Below the pieces are notes generated by a model, which had not been told where the DNA came from, ran no database searches, and was given only the letters and a program-made list of their open reading frames with translations. From Bdellovibrionaceae bacterium UBA3535 (lineage in GTDB: Bacteria; Bdellovibrionota; Bdellovibrionia; Bdellovibrionales; UBA840): DNA of 64,000 bases. The translations under genes and the position numbers were made by a program. Below, in pieces: positions 17,227 through 25,716 of the stretch. The DNA lies in the NCBI GenBank assembly GCA_002376845.1, contig DFOS01000005.1:124001-188000 (forward strand). Direction: 5' to 3'. Numbering within the stretch: the stretch's first letter is position 1; the number at the start of each line of letters is the position of its first letter.

Positions 17227-18791
17227 TTTTTCTTATCATATTTCTTTTGTACATCCGGGTCCGTAGAATGCGCCCTTAAGTAACACTCGTCTTTTTGGTC
17301 GTACTGGTAGTAAGAGCGCGGAGTAATGCTAAAAGTGGATGGGTTTTGTTTAAAACCATAATAAACCTGTATAGGGTCTAAATCCTCCCAAGCCTCCGGA
17401 TAATCTTTTTTATTTAGTGCAATCCCCACCGCAATATCATTAATAGGATTTTCAGGATCATAACCTATATCCAATCCATTTAATACCACAGGACCGGCCA
17501 AAACATTTTCTAATTCCCAATGGTAGTGAACTTCCTTATCCCCAGACTTTGCACTTAAGATAATCGGCGCATCCAGTAAGTTCTTTGGAATTTTCTTGTC
17601 ACGCGGGGCCAACATAAAGGCAATGTTTTGTTTTCTTGAACCTAGAACCGATGGCACTACCGTGATCTCAAAATTTTCAGGAGTGAACAGTTTTTCTAGT
17701 GCATGGTAATCGGCGGCCACTGGCGGTTCGTAAATATCATTTCTACGTAAACCGTCCTTATAGTCCGAGGTAAAATAATAAAGATTGTTAAACGGATTTT
17801 CTTTGGTCACCACATCCATGGGATTCATCTCTTCCATATAAGTAGCAGTAACCGTTACGATAAAGCGAATGTTTTCAAAGGATTTGCTGCGCTCACTTTG
17901 CATAATATTGGATGAGTTCGCAATCACCTCTTTTTTGATGTCCTGCTTGTAAATCACCTTGGTAATTCCCGAATCTAAAGAGAAACTTTGAGCACCAATG
18001 GTTTTGGATTTTGCAATGGTATTGTCTTGGTTCAAAACTTCTGGATAGATAAAAACAAAATCGTCTAGATAAATCTTTTTGGGATCATCGGTGTCCAAAC
18101 GTACGGTGCCAGAAAAACCCTTTTGTACCGTTTCCTCTTTTAACGTAACCGTATTCCCTGGGTAGAAAATTTGGTCGGCCGAAACATCCAACATATAACC
18201 GTCATAAGTATTTAGTTCGTACATTTCCGACAGTTCCATGACGTCGTAATCGCGAGCGTAATCGAGATTGATGCGTAGCAATCGATCGGTGAGATTGCCA
18301 ATGTTCCAGGTCAAACCAAAGAGAGGGCCGCCGGCAAGCCGGGGTAAATTATCAGGTACTGGCCCCTCTCCAATGAGGCGCAGATTAAAGCCCTTATTTC
18401 GCGCCTTTGCGTGGGAGAGATAGTAAAATTTTACGGTCAAACGGATGGGAGTGTAATCAAAGTTGCGATTATCCTCTAACATTAGAATTCGCTTCACGTG
18501 ATTGGCCTCGCTCTCAGATGGAGCAATGAACTGCACAAAGTAGCCATGGCCATCTTGCTTTTGCAAGCTGTAATCCTCGGGTAACATTCCGTACTCATCC
18601 AAAACTAGAGAAGCCCGTTGAATCAATTTGTCGGCAGGAATTAAAGAATGGTAGTGACACAAAAACTTCGATGAGCCCAAAACCTTTACTTCTGAGCAAA
18701 AGGCTTTTTGCTTATCTGGCAAACCGTCTAAATCATCTGGTGTTGCCTGGCTAAATATTAAACTTGCAAAAATCAAAAGAAATTGGATCAC
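17217..18791 (-). CDS. Exported secretin-like protein, function unknown
   Basis: 524 residues with a signal peptide (FLLIFASLIFSQAT). The first gene of the exported four-gene cluster. Residues about 105-255 recall the core of type II/III secretins: a strand with a following GFNLRL, then LLRINLDYA, a NTYDGYMLDVSA strand pair and a YPGNTVTLKE turn. The match is by pattern only and lacks the full barrel and S domain, so it is tentative. The start is GTG, chosen because GGGAGGGG precedes it closely. Two cysteines at each end could pair. Membrane location is inferred from the signal peptide. Confidence 0.6.
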   Translation of the reverse strand: MIQFLLIFASLIFSQATPDDLDGLPDKQKAFCSEVKVLGSSKFLCHYHSLIPADKLIQRASLVLDEYGMLPEDYSLQKQDGHGYFVQFIAPSESEANHVKRILMLEDNRNFDYTPIRLTVKFYYLSHAKARNKGFNLRLIGEGPVPDNLPRLAGGPLFGLTWNIGNLTDRLLRINLDYARDYDVMELSEMYELNTYDGYMLDVSADQIFYPGNTVTLKEETVQKGFSGTVRLDTDDPKKIYLDDFVFIYPEVLNQDNTIAKSKTIGAQSFSLDSGITKVIYKQDIKKEVIANSSNIMQSERSKSFENIRFIVTVTATYMEEMNPMDVVTKENPFNNLYYFTSDYKDGLRRNDIYEPPVAADYHALEKLFTPENFEITVVPSVLGSRKQNIAFMLAPRDKKIPKNLLDAPIILSAKSGDKEVHYHWELENVLAGPVVLNGLDIGYDPENPINDIAVGIALNKKDYPEAWEDLDPIQVYYGFKQNPSTFSITPRSYYQYDQKDECYLRAHSTDPDVQKKYDKKKCY

Positions 18792-18842
18792 GTTCCCCTC
18801 CCTATCCAGAATGAAAAATGACGAAAATCTGCCTAAATGGCC

Positions 18843-18871
18843 AATATTTCTTAGAGAGCTGAAATATTTCT
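18843..18871. repeat. Tandem AATATTTCT repeat with 20-bp period
   Basis: AATATTTCT occurs at 18843-18851 and 18863-18871, start to start exactly 20 bp (two DNA turns), about 50-80 bp upstream of the exported-protein operon. This is compatible with a dimeric operator on one DNA face; no known regulator is implied. Confidence 0.4.
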
Positions 18872-19165
18872 AAGCTTTATGTGGTAATTGTAAGATTCAT
18901 CTAGCCATAGCTGTGTAGATTTTATGGATACCAAGTGCTCCCTTTTATTGTTGTTGGCAAGCGAAGTAGAGGGCTAAGTACTACATATTGTTGCTCAATA
19001 TTGCCGCCACAATAGGAGCCTGTGGGCATTTCCATAATTTCTAAAAAACTCCAATAAAATTAATTACTTGCCGTAATTCTAACAACATCAAAAGGGAGCA
19101 GTTTTAGAAGGACAAAGTGGGATATTTCCTACACTTGTCGGCAAAAAATGTCACTTCCCGGCAAG

Positions 19166-19182
19166 TGTCTCAAAATGAGACA
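19166..19182. promoter_or_regulatory. 17-bp palindrome, candidate enhancer site for a sigma-54 activator
   Basis: TGTCTCA-AAA-TGAGACA is a perfect inverted repeat of 7-bp arms. It lies about 57 bp upstream of the -24 element, the usual place for NtrC-type activator binding. A CACTT / AAGTG pair just upstream (19153-19168) may add a weaker half-site. Confidence 0.6.
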
Positions 19183-19238
19183 AGTCTGGTTTTCAGCTCA
19201 AATATAAAGGCTTTTCAGCCCGAGAAAACTGGTCTTTT

Positions 19239-19253
19239 TGGCACTGCTTTTGC
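19239..19253 (+). promoter_or_regulatory. Sigma-54 (RpoN) promoter
   Basis: TGGCAC-TGCTT-TTGC matches the -24/-12 consensus TGGCAC-N5-TTGC in every defined position, with GG and GC separated by exactly 10 nt. Transcription would start near 19264, just before the AGGAGG at 19267-19272 and the ATG at 19279. Confidence 0.8.
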
Positions 19254-19278
19254 CCTTAATAATAGTAGGAGGAGAGAT

Positions 19279-19827
19279 ATGCTTATATTGCTTTTCAGCC
19301 TATTACAATTGGTGGCATTTGCTGAGACCGTAGAATTGCATACTTGGCAGCAAATTCAGCATACCAAGTACGACAATACCATTGAGGCCCAGGATGTTGC
19401 CTTATACGTACCGCAAGATTTGCCTGCGGACATGCCCGACAATCGCGTGGGACGAGAGGTAATGGACCATACTTTCCGTAACTTCATTAAGGGCAAAATG
19501 ACCCCCAACGCCGAAATATTTCGCACCGTAAAAAAGGTCGAAGAAACACTGAACTATGACATCGCCATCAACCAACCCAGTGTAAAAGAGGAAATTCAGC
19601 ATAAATTTCGCGTACAATATCGACCTTTTCAAAAAATTGCCAAGCTTCGCTATGATGGTTTTTTTAATGCCAATATGGAATATTTTTTCGACCGCTCCTT
19701 TATGGAATATAGCGTAGAAAAATATTTGGACGATTCCACTCTTTTGACCATCAAACAAAGTCCAGACCCCATTGCGGACTCCACTAGCGCTCTTACTACA
19801 TTAAATCTATCCATGACTTGGTATTAA
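19279..19827 (+). CDS. Small secreted protein under sigma-54 control, function unknown
   Basis: 182 residues with a signal peptide (LILLFSLLQLVAFA-ET). The mature part has mixed helix and strand and ends LSMTWY with an aromatic residue, which might point to an outer-membrane or surface protein but is not decisive. No family is recognised. The start at 19279 is fixed by a perfect AGGAGG 6 nt upstream and the signal peptide; the frame upstream contains the promoter and is non-coding. It is a single-gene unit; thiolase follows after 38 bp with its own candidate promoter. Confidence 0.75.
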   Translation: MLILLFSLLQLVAFAETVELHTWQQIQHTKYDNTIEAQDVALYVPQDLPADMPDNRVGREVMDHTFRNFIKGKMTPNAEIFRTVKKVEETLNYDIAINQPSVKEEIQHKFRVQYRPFQKIAKLRYDGFFNANMEYFFDRSFMEYSVEKYLDDSTLLTIKQSPDPIADSTSALTTLNLSMTWY

Positions 19828-19829
19828 GA

Positions 19830-19858
19830 TTGACCGTAGATTAAAATCTTTCTAGTTT
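19830..19858 (+). promoter_or_regulatory. Possible thiolase promoter
   Basis: TTGACC (19830-19835), 17 bp, TAGTTT (19853-19858), then 7 nt to the ATG with no ribosome site. The -10 is weak (3 of 6). Confidence 0.3.
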
Positions 19859-19865
19859 TTGCTGC

Positions 19866-21044
19866 ATGGATAATATCGTACTCGTTGCAGCAAAAAGAAC
19901 ACCCTTCGGTAAATTTGGCGGTAGCCTCAAGGACATGAGGGCTACGGATTTAGCTCTAGAAGCATCAAAAACTTGCCTTGAACAATGCAATATCCCAACT
20001 AACGAAATCGATCATGTGGTTTTGGGCCATGTGGTTCAATCGAGTTCGGATGCCATTTACAGCCCCAGACATCTTGGCTTAAAATTAGGACTTCCCATTG
20101 AAGTGGGAGCACTAGGCCTAAATCGACTTTGCGGTAGTGGCTTTCAAGCATGGATAAGCGCCAGCCAAATGATTCAAAGCCAAGAGGCGAACATTGTCTT
20201 AGCCGGCGGCGTAGAGCAAATGTCACAAATACCTTATGTTATGCGGGAAGCACGTTTTGGTCAACGTATGGGACATGCACAGCTAGAGGATTATCTTACT
20301 GCGGCACTCAACGATGAATATAGCAATACTCCCATGGCAATTACTGCAGAAAATTTGGCCGAGAAATACAAGATCTCTCGAGAAGAGGTGGACGAATACG
20401 CATACCTAAGTCAAAAACGCTATCAAGACGCAAAGGCGCAGGGCGTGTGGCAAAGCGAAATTGCCAGCGTTACAATTCAAAACAAAAAGGGAGATCTTCT
20501 TATTGCTGAAGACGAACACCCAAAAGCTGATGCTAGCCTTGAAAGTCTTGCCAAACTAAAAGCTGTATTTAAAAAAGATGGTGTGGTTACAGCAGGCAAC
20601 GCCTCGGGCATTGTCGATGGCGCTGCCATGTCGATACTTATGAAAGAAAGTGAAGCAAAAAAGCGTGGCCTCAAGATTTTAGCTAGAATCTCTGCCTATG
20701 CCTCTGTGGGATGTGAGCCAAGCTTAATGGGCATTGGCCCGGTTAAGGCCATACAAAAAACTTTGGCAAAAGTAGATAAAAGCTTAGATGATATGGATTT
20801 GATTGAAGTCAATGAAGCCTTTGCAGCGCAATACCTTGCAGTAGAAAAAGAATTAAAAATACCTCGAGATCGATGCAATGTAAATGGTGGCGCCATTTCC
20901 ATTGGCCATCCGCTTGCAGCAAGTGGCACAAGAATTATGAACCATTTGGCCTATGAACTGGATCGCCGCCAAGGACGCTATGCCATCGGCAGTGCTTGCA
21001 TTGGTGGCGGGCAAGGCATCGCCATTATGATTGAGAGAATCTGA
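19866..21044 (+). CDS. Thiolase (acetyl-CoA acetyltransferase family)
   Basis: 392-residue cytosolic thiolase. The acyl-accepting Cys lies in NRLCGSGFQAW (about residue 88), the catalytic His in GGAISIGHPLAASGTR and the second Cys in GSACIGGGQG. Length is typical of biosynthetic/degradative acetoacetyl-CoA thiolases. Its stop overlaps the acyl-CoA dehydrogenase start (TGATG), so the two act in one acyl-CoA route. Which chain length is preferred cannot be told from sequence. Confidence 0.9.
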   Translation: MDNIVLVAAKRTPFGKFGGSLKDMRATDLALEASKTCLEQCNIPTNEIDHVVLGHVVQSSSDAIYSPRHLGLKLGLPIEVGALGLNRLCGSGFQAWISASQMIQSQEANIVLAGGVEQMSQIPYVMREARFGQRMGHAQLEDYLTAALNDEYSNTPMAITAENLAEKYKISREEVDEYAYLSQKRYQDAKAQGVWQSEIASVTIQNKKGDLLIAEDEHPKADASLESLAKLKAVFKKDGVVTAGNASGIVDGAAMSILMKESEAKKRGLKILARISAYASVGCEPSLMGIGPVKAIQKTLAKVDKSLDDMDLIEVNEAFAAQYLAVEKELKIPRDRCNVNGGAISIGHPLAASGTRIMNHLAYELDRRQGRYAIGSACIGGGQGIAIMIERI

Positions 21045-22204
21045 TGGCTGAAAACTTCGATCTCTTTGAAATCGATCAAGACTTTCACAAGGAAGAATTA
21101 AGCCTGCGCAACAAAGTTCGTGCATTTTTAAATGACAAAATTCGTGATAAAATTGCCGATTGGTTTGAGCAAGGACTCTTTCCTCGCGAAATTCCCAGGC
21201 TCTTTGGCGAACAGGGACTTCTTGGCTCCACCATTTCAGGCTATGGCTGCTTAGGCACGAACTACACGGGTTACGGACTTATCATGCAAGAAATTGAACG
21301 CTTGGACAGTGGGCTCCGCAGCTTTGCCAGTGTACAGGGTGCCTTGGTAATGTATCCCATTTTCACCTACGGCAATGAAGAAATCAAAGAAGCCTATCTT
21401 CCCAAATTGGCTAGTGGCGAATGGGTGGGTTGCTTTGGGCTTACCGAAGCAGAGCATGGCTCCAATCCTGGTAATATGACTTGCCAACTAGAAGACAAGG
21501 GCGATCATTTAATTTTAAACGGCAAAAAGAAATGGCTGACCAATGGTAGCATTGCCGATCTAGCGGTGATTTGGGCAAAAAATGAAGCTGGCAAAGTCTG
21601 CGGCGTGGTAGTACAAACCAATAGTCCCGGCGTAGAATTCAAAACAATAGAGAATAAATTCTCATTACGTGCCAGCATTTCCAGTGAAGCTGTTTTTCAA
21701 AAAGTAAAAATACCTAAAAGCCATCTCTTAAATGTAGAGGGCTTAAAAGGCCCATTTTCTTGTTTAAATATTGCCCGCTATGGCATTGCCTGGGGTAGCA
21801 TAGGTGCTGCCGAAGATTGCCTAGAAGTGGCTCTAAACTATAGTCAAAATCGCAAACAATTTCATGATCAACCCCTGTGCTCCCACCAGTTGGTACAGGC
21901 AAAACTTGTTGAAATGTACACGGAGATCAACAAAGCCAAGTTGCTCAACCAACGATTGGGTAGGCTTTTTGATGCTGGAAAAGCCCAAGCAGCGCAAATT
22001 TCCATGGCAAAGATGAACAATGTTTCAAAGGCGCTTGGTATTGCTCGAATGGCCCGAGATATTCTGGGCGCCAATGGCATTACCTACGAGCATTCTGTCA
22101 GTCGCCATCTGTTAAATCTTGAATCTGTTAACACCTACGAGGGGACCGAAGACATTCATCGTTTGATTCTCGGTCAACATTTAACCGGCGTATCTGCCTT
22201 CTAA
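21044..22204 (+). CDS. Glutaryl-CoA dehydrogenase-like acyl-CoA dehydrogenase
   Basis: 386-residue FAD enzyme. DSGLRSFASVQ with the following LVMYPI is the glutaryl-CoA dehydrogenase signature containing the Arg and Ser that bind the distal carboxylate. The catalytic Glu is in NTYEGTEDIH. FGLTEAEHGSNPG and the KKWLTNGSIADL flavin region are standard. The expected reaction is oxidative decarboxylation of glutaryl-CoA to crotonyl-CoA in lysine/tryptophan breakdown, with the adjacent thiolase acting on the resulting acetoacetyl-CoA. Hydratase and hydroxyacyl dehydrogenase genes are not in the window. Confidence 0.86.
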   Translation: MAENFDLFEIDQDFHKEELSLRNKVRAFLNDKIRDKIADWFEQGLFPREIPRLFGEQGLLGSTISGYGCLGTNYTGYGLIMQEIERLDSGLRSFASVQGALVMYPIFTYGNEEIKEAYLPKLASGEWVGCFGLTEAEHGSNPGNMTCQLEDKGDHLILNGKKKWLTNGSIADLAVIWAKNEAGKVCGVVVQTNSPGVEFKTIENKFSLRASISSEAVFQKVKIPKSHLLNVEGLKGPFSCLNIARYGIAWGSIGAAEDCLEVALNYSQNRKQFHDQPLCSHQLVQAKLVEMYTEINKAKLLNQRLGRLFDAGKAQAAQISMAKMNNVSKALGIARMARDILGANGITYEHSVSRHLLNLESVNTYEGTEDIHRLILGQHLTGVSAF

Positions 22205-22235
22205 CTTTTTTACCAAATTCAAAGAAAGTATCTCT

Positions 22236-23489
22236 ATGCAACGAATTCTCGTGATTACTATTTTAATTATTGCTGGCGAAGTTATCTTCGCTCTGCCTTT
22301 TCATATCGCACGTTTTTTTCGCCCCACTTTTCTTGAAGTTTTTCAAATTAACAACACACAACTGGGAGATATCTTTGCCTCTTACGGTATTGTAGCGATG
22401 CTTTCCTACTTTCCTGGAGGCTTACTTGCAGATCGTTTTTCTGCAAGGTTTTTGTTAAGCGTATCCCTTATTGGAACTTCCGTTGGAGGTTTTTACCTCT
22501 ACACCATACCACCTGTTTCCGGTATGTATGTGGTCTTTGCTATATGGGGGGCCACCACCATTTTATTATTTTGGTCCGCCATGATCAAAGCCACAAGGGA
22601 ATGGGGCGGCAGTATGAATCAAGGTCTTGCCTTTGGTTTATTGGACGGCGGCAGGGGCTTGGTTGCAAGTCTAATGGCAAGCCTAGCAGTGATAATTTTA
22701 AGTTATTATGTACAAGACAGGGTCTTCGCTCCCCAACAACAACGCGAAGGACTACAAAGCGTGATCGCATACTACTCCATCATTACACTCTTGGTAGCTC
22801 TTGCCGTTTGGTTTTTCCTTAAACAGCACTCCCAGCAACAAAAACAAGATTTGAAAGTCCAAGAAGACAATCCTGTTTCTATTTTTGCCGTACTACGCAA
22901 TCCTAAAATTTGGTGGCAAGCTGGTATTGTGATCACCGCCTACTGCGGATATAAGGGACTTGATAACTACGGTCTTTACGCCACACAGGTTTTAGACATG
23001 GGGGAAGTGGAGTCGGCAGCTTTTGTTACCTACACCAGCTATAGCCGTCCCATTGTTGCGGTGTTGGCCGGCTTTATTGCCGATCGCTGGCGTCCCAGCT
23101 CGGTAATCTTGTTTCTATTTTTGCTCTGTACTGCATGTTATCTTACTTTGTATTTATTCTCTCCCTCCACCATGAGCTTAGCGCTAATCATCAGCAACTT
23201 GGTATTTACCATAGCCGCAGTTTACGCCCTACGCGGAATTTATTTTGCTCTTCTAGAGGAAGGCTCCATCAAATCGAATGCCACAGGTACCGCCACCGGA
23301 TTGATTTCTTTAGTAGGATTTACCCCTGATGTTTTTTTTGCGCCCCTTACCGGACGTATACTTGATGCCAATCCTGGATTAGTCGGCTTTCAGCATTACT
23401 TTTTATTTTTAAGTCTTTGTGCTTTTCTCGGCTTAATCAGCGTATGGTGTTTTACGAGAAGTCTAAAGAAAACGAACTTCAGTACGTAA
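22236..23489 (+). CDS. MFS transporter
   Basis: 417-residue inner-membrane protein with about 12 hydrophobic spans. The first loop has GGLLADRFSARF, the usual MFS motif between helices 2 and 3, and AGFIADRWRPSS repeats it in the second half. FWSAMIKATREWGG resembles sugar-phosphate/nitrate-type MFS carriers, but the substrate is unknown. It starts 31 bp after the dehydrogenase, preceded by AAAGAAAG, and may import a substrate for that pathway. Its last 27 bp overlap the convergent murB. Confidence 0.82.
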   Translation: MQRILVITILIIAGEVIFALPFHIARFFRPTFLEVFQINNTQLGDIFASYGIVAMLSYFPGGLLADRFSARFLLSVSLIGTSVGGFYLYTIPPVSGMYVVFAIWGATTILLFWSAMIKATREWGGSMNQGLAFGLLDGGRGLVASLMASLAVIILSYYVQDRVFAPQQQREGLQSVIAYYSIITLLVALAVWFFLKQHSQQQKQDLKVQEDNPVSIFAVLRNPKIWWQAGIVITAYCGYKGLDNYGLYATQVLDMGEVESAAFVTYTSYSRPIVAVLAGFIADRWRPSSVILFLFLLCTACYLTLYLFSPSTMSLALIISNLVFTIAAVYALRGIYFALLEEGSIKSNATGTATGLISLVGFTPDVFFAPLTGRILDANPGLVGFQHYFLFLSLCAFLGLISVWCFTRSLKKTNFST

Positions 23490-24341
23490 ATCCACTCGAA
23501 ATTGCTCGCGCACACTTTGCTGAATATGCTCAATGACTTGCTTAATATCGGCAGCTTTTGCGTTGCCCAAATTTACAATAAAATTTGCATGCTTTTCCGA
23601 TACGGCAGCATCGCCAATCTGAAAGCCTTTCAGCCCTGCTTTTTCGATATAATAACCAGCAGATTTGTCTTTGGAGGGGTTTACAAATGTCGAACCACAA
23701 GATGGCAAATCTAAAGGTTGCCGTTGCCACCTGGTTTTAGAAAAATCTTTTGTCTTTTGTTTTAAATTATCTTGCCGGTCTTCTAAAGGCCAAGAAAAAC
23801 TGGCTCTCACAATGATCCCTGGCTCCCATCCGCGGCAATGTCGATAGGACCAATCGAGATCCTTGTTATGATAACGATGGACTTCGCCATCTCGCAAAAC
23901 CTCCAACCAATCACAAATTTCAACAAATTCCCTCGGCTTTAGCCCTTCACTTATGCCAGCATTCATAACCAAACCACCACCGACATCACCAGGAAGACCT
24001 GACAAAAAAATAGCTGGCGGCAAATTCTCTTTTAAAAAAGCTTTCATCAATGCAAACTTAGGCTCTCCGGCCATGCACTCGATGAACAAGCGATTCTCTT
24101 CTTGTGAACAATGCAAACCGCGAAATTTCTTGGTGCAAATCACGAGCCCTTTGATGCCATGATCAGGAACCAAAACATTTGATCCACTGCCAATGACGGT
24201 GATTTGCAAATTGTTTGTCTTCGCGAATGCTTCTGCCTCTCGCATTTGTTCCATATTCTCTGGCAAAACAAAGTACTCCGCCTCTCCGCCGACTTGCCAT
24301 GAATTGTATTTTTTTAAACTAACATTCTTTTCAATTTGCAT
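23463..24341 (-). CDS. murB: UDP-N-acetylenolpyruvoylglucosamine reductase MurB
   Basis: 292-residue FAD enzyme that reduces the enolpyruvyl group to give UDP-N-acetylmuramic acid. FAD-binding GSGSNVLV and GLPGDVGGGLVMNAG are present, as are the catalytic Ser region CGSTFVNPS and the Glu in EKHANFIVN. An earlier ATG (24386) exists, but the start at 24341 matches family N-termini and gives an 11-bp overlap with murC. It is the last gene of the cluster; it overlaps the convergent MFS gene, and ddl/ftsQ/ftsA/ftsZ do not follow. Confidence 0.93.
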   Translation of the reverse strand: MQIEKNVSLKKYNSWQVGGEAEYFVLPENMEQMREAEAFAKTNNLQITVIGSGSNVLVPDHGIKGLVICTKKFRGLHCSQEENRLFIECMAGEPKFALMKAFLKENLPPAIFLSGLPGDVGGGLVMNAGISEGLKPREFVEICDWLEVLRDGEVHRYHNKDLDWSYRHCRGWEPGIIVRASFSWPLEDRQDNLKQKTKDFSKTRWQRQPLDLPSCGSTFVNPSKDKSAGYYIEKAGLKGFQIGDAAVSEKHANFIVNLGNAKAADIKQVIEHIQQSVREQFRVDLRTEVRFL

Positions 24342-25677
24342 TTTGAATGAGTCGATCTCCCAATTTGCTGATATCCCCTGCACCAAATGTAACCAAGATA
24401 TCCTCTGGGCCGCTGGTTTCTTTTAAATACTTCAGCACCTCTTCTTGGCTAGAAAAGTACTTTTTATTTTCCAAATCAATGGCCTCTAACAAGTTTTCAG
24501 AAGTAATATTGGCCATTGCCTCTTCGCCAGCCGCATAAATTGGTAAAAGCAGCAACTCGTCGACAGAGGTAAAGCATGTTTGAAAGTCCTGCCAACACAT
24601 AGAGGTTCGAGAATATCGGTGTGGCTGAAAAACTAGCCGCACTTTACGGTCGGGGTGTTTTTCTTGAAAGGCCTCTAAGGTATAGCGAATCTCTGTAGGA
24701 TGGTGAGCATAGTCATCATAAACCAAGGCCCCATTGTACTCGCCTTTTTTTTCAAAACGCCGGCCCACTCCCGAGAAGTGACTTAGGGCACGAGTGACCT
24801 CTTTGCTGCTTAAGCCTGTTTCCATTCCTACAAGTAGTGCTGCAAGAGAGTTCAAAGCATAGTGTTTGCCAGGAAAAGCCAGCTCAAAAGAAAAAGCCAG
24901 TTCGCCATTTTGCAGAACCTGATACTTTCCATCACTACCCATAAGTTGGTAATCATTGGTCTCATGAAATCCATAATAGACAATATGTTTTTTAAAGGGC
25001 TCTAAGGCACGTCGAGTTCTATCACAATCACCACATGCAAATACTTTTCCATAAAAAGGAACTTGTTCTGCAAATTTCAAAAAAGCATTTTCTAAAGCCC
25101 GCTCATTTTCATAAAAATCCATATGATCATTATCAATATTGGTAATGATCGCAATTTCAGGTTTATATTTTAAAAAACTACCATCACTTTCATCCGCCTC
25201 GGCCACCAACCATTCGCCTTCACCTAAAATAGAAGTAGATTTTATTAGATCCAATCGCCCACCAACAACAACTGTTGGTTTTTTACCCGCACCGATTAAT
25301 ACAGAGGCCAACAAACTAGTGGTGGTTGTTTTGCCGTGGCTACCACCTACAGCAATGCTACGCTTTAGGCGCATGATCTCCGCCAGAACTTCTGCCCTAG
25401 GGATTCTGGGTATTTTTAATTCTTTCGCAGTAAGTAGTTCAATGTGATCTGCCTTAACCGCGCTAGTGTAAACGACAACGTCGGCATCTCGCAGATTGCT
25501 CGCTTGATGGCCATATAGAACTTCTATGCCTAGTTCTTCTAGTCGTTTCGTGTTGGCATTGGCTTGAATATCACTACCCCAAACTGTCGCACCCATATTG
25601 TGCAAGAGTTCTGCGAGACCACACATGCCAATACCACCAATACCTAAAAAATAAATTTTGGAGGTTTCTAAACGCAT
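24331..25677 (-). CDS. murC: UDP-N-acetylmuramate-L-alanine ligase MurC
   Basis: 448-residue ATP-dependent ligase that adds L-Ala to UDP-MurNAc. It shows the nucleotide fold GIGGIGMCGLAELL, the P-loop GSHGKTTTTSL, and DNDHMDFY and YDDYAHHPTEI typical of MurC. Starts 39 bp after murG and overlaps murB by 11 bp. Confidence 0.95.
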   Translation of the reverse strand: MRLETSKIYFLGIGGIGMCGLAELLHNMGATVWGSDIQANANTKRLEELGIEVLYGHQASNLRDADVVVYTSAVKADHIELLTAKELKIPRIPRAEVLAEIMRLKRSIAVGGSHGKTTTTSLLASVLIGAGKKPTVVVGGRLDLIKSTSILGEGEWLVAEADESDGSFLKYKPEIAIITNIDNDHMDFYENERALENAFLKFAEQVPFYGKVFACGDCDRTRRALEPFKKHIVYYGFHETNDYQLMGSDGKYQVLQNGELAFSFELAFPGKHYALNSLAALLVGMETGLSSKEVTRALSHFSGVGRRFEKKGEYNGALVYDDYAHHPTEIRYTLEAFQEKHPDRKVRLVFQPHRYSRTSMCWQDFQTCFTSVDELLLLPIYAAGEEAMANITSENLLEAIDLENKKYFSSQEEVLKYLKETSGPEDILVTFGAGDISKLGDRLIQNAN

Positions 25678-25716
25678 GTAGGCAAGCTAGCAGAAAATAA
25701 GCGAATGTGTAGCTAT

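Larger units (their letters stand above)
18792..19278. other. Divergent regulatory region between two exported-protein units
   Basis: 487 bp without a convincing gene. It contains the tandem repeats of the minus-strand operon, the 17-bp palindrome at 19166-19182 and the sigma-54 promoter at 19239-19253 of the plus-strand gene. An open frame continues back to 19117 from the downstream gene, but its residues are not protein-like and the strong ribosome site lies at its 3' end. A 17-codon frame at 18923 lacks a ribosome site. Confidence 0.6.

Noticed and set aside
18923..18976. 17-codon plus-strand ORF (MDTKCSLLLLL start)
   Set aside because: No ribosome site and low-complexity sequence; not supportable as a gene.
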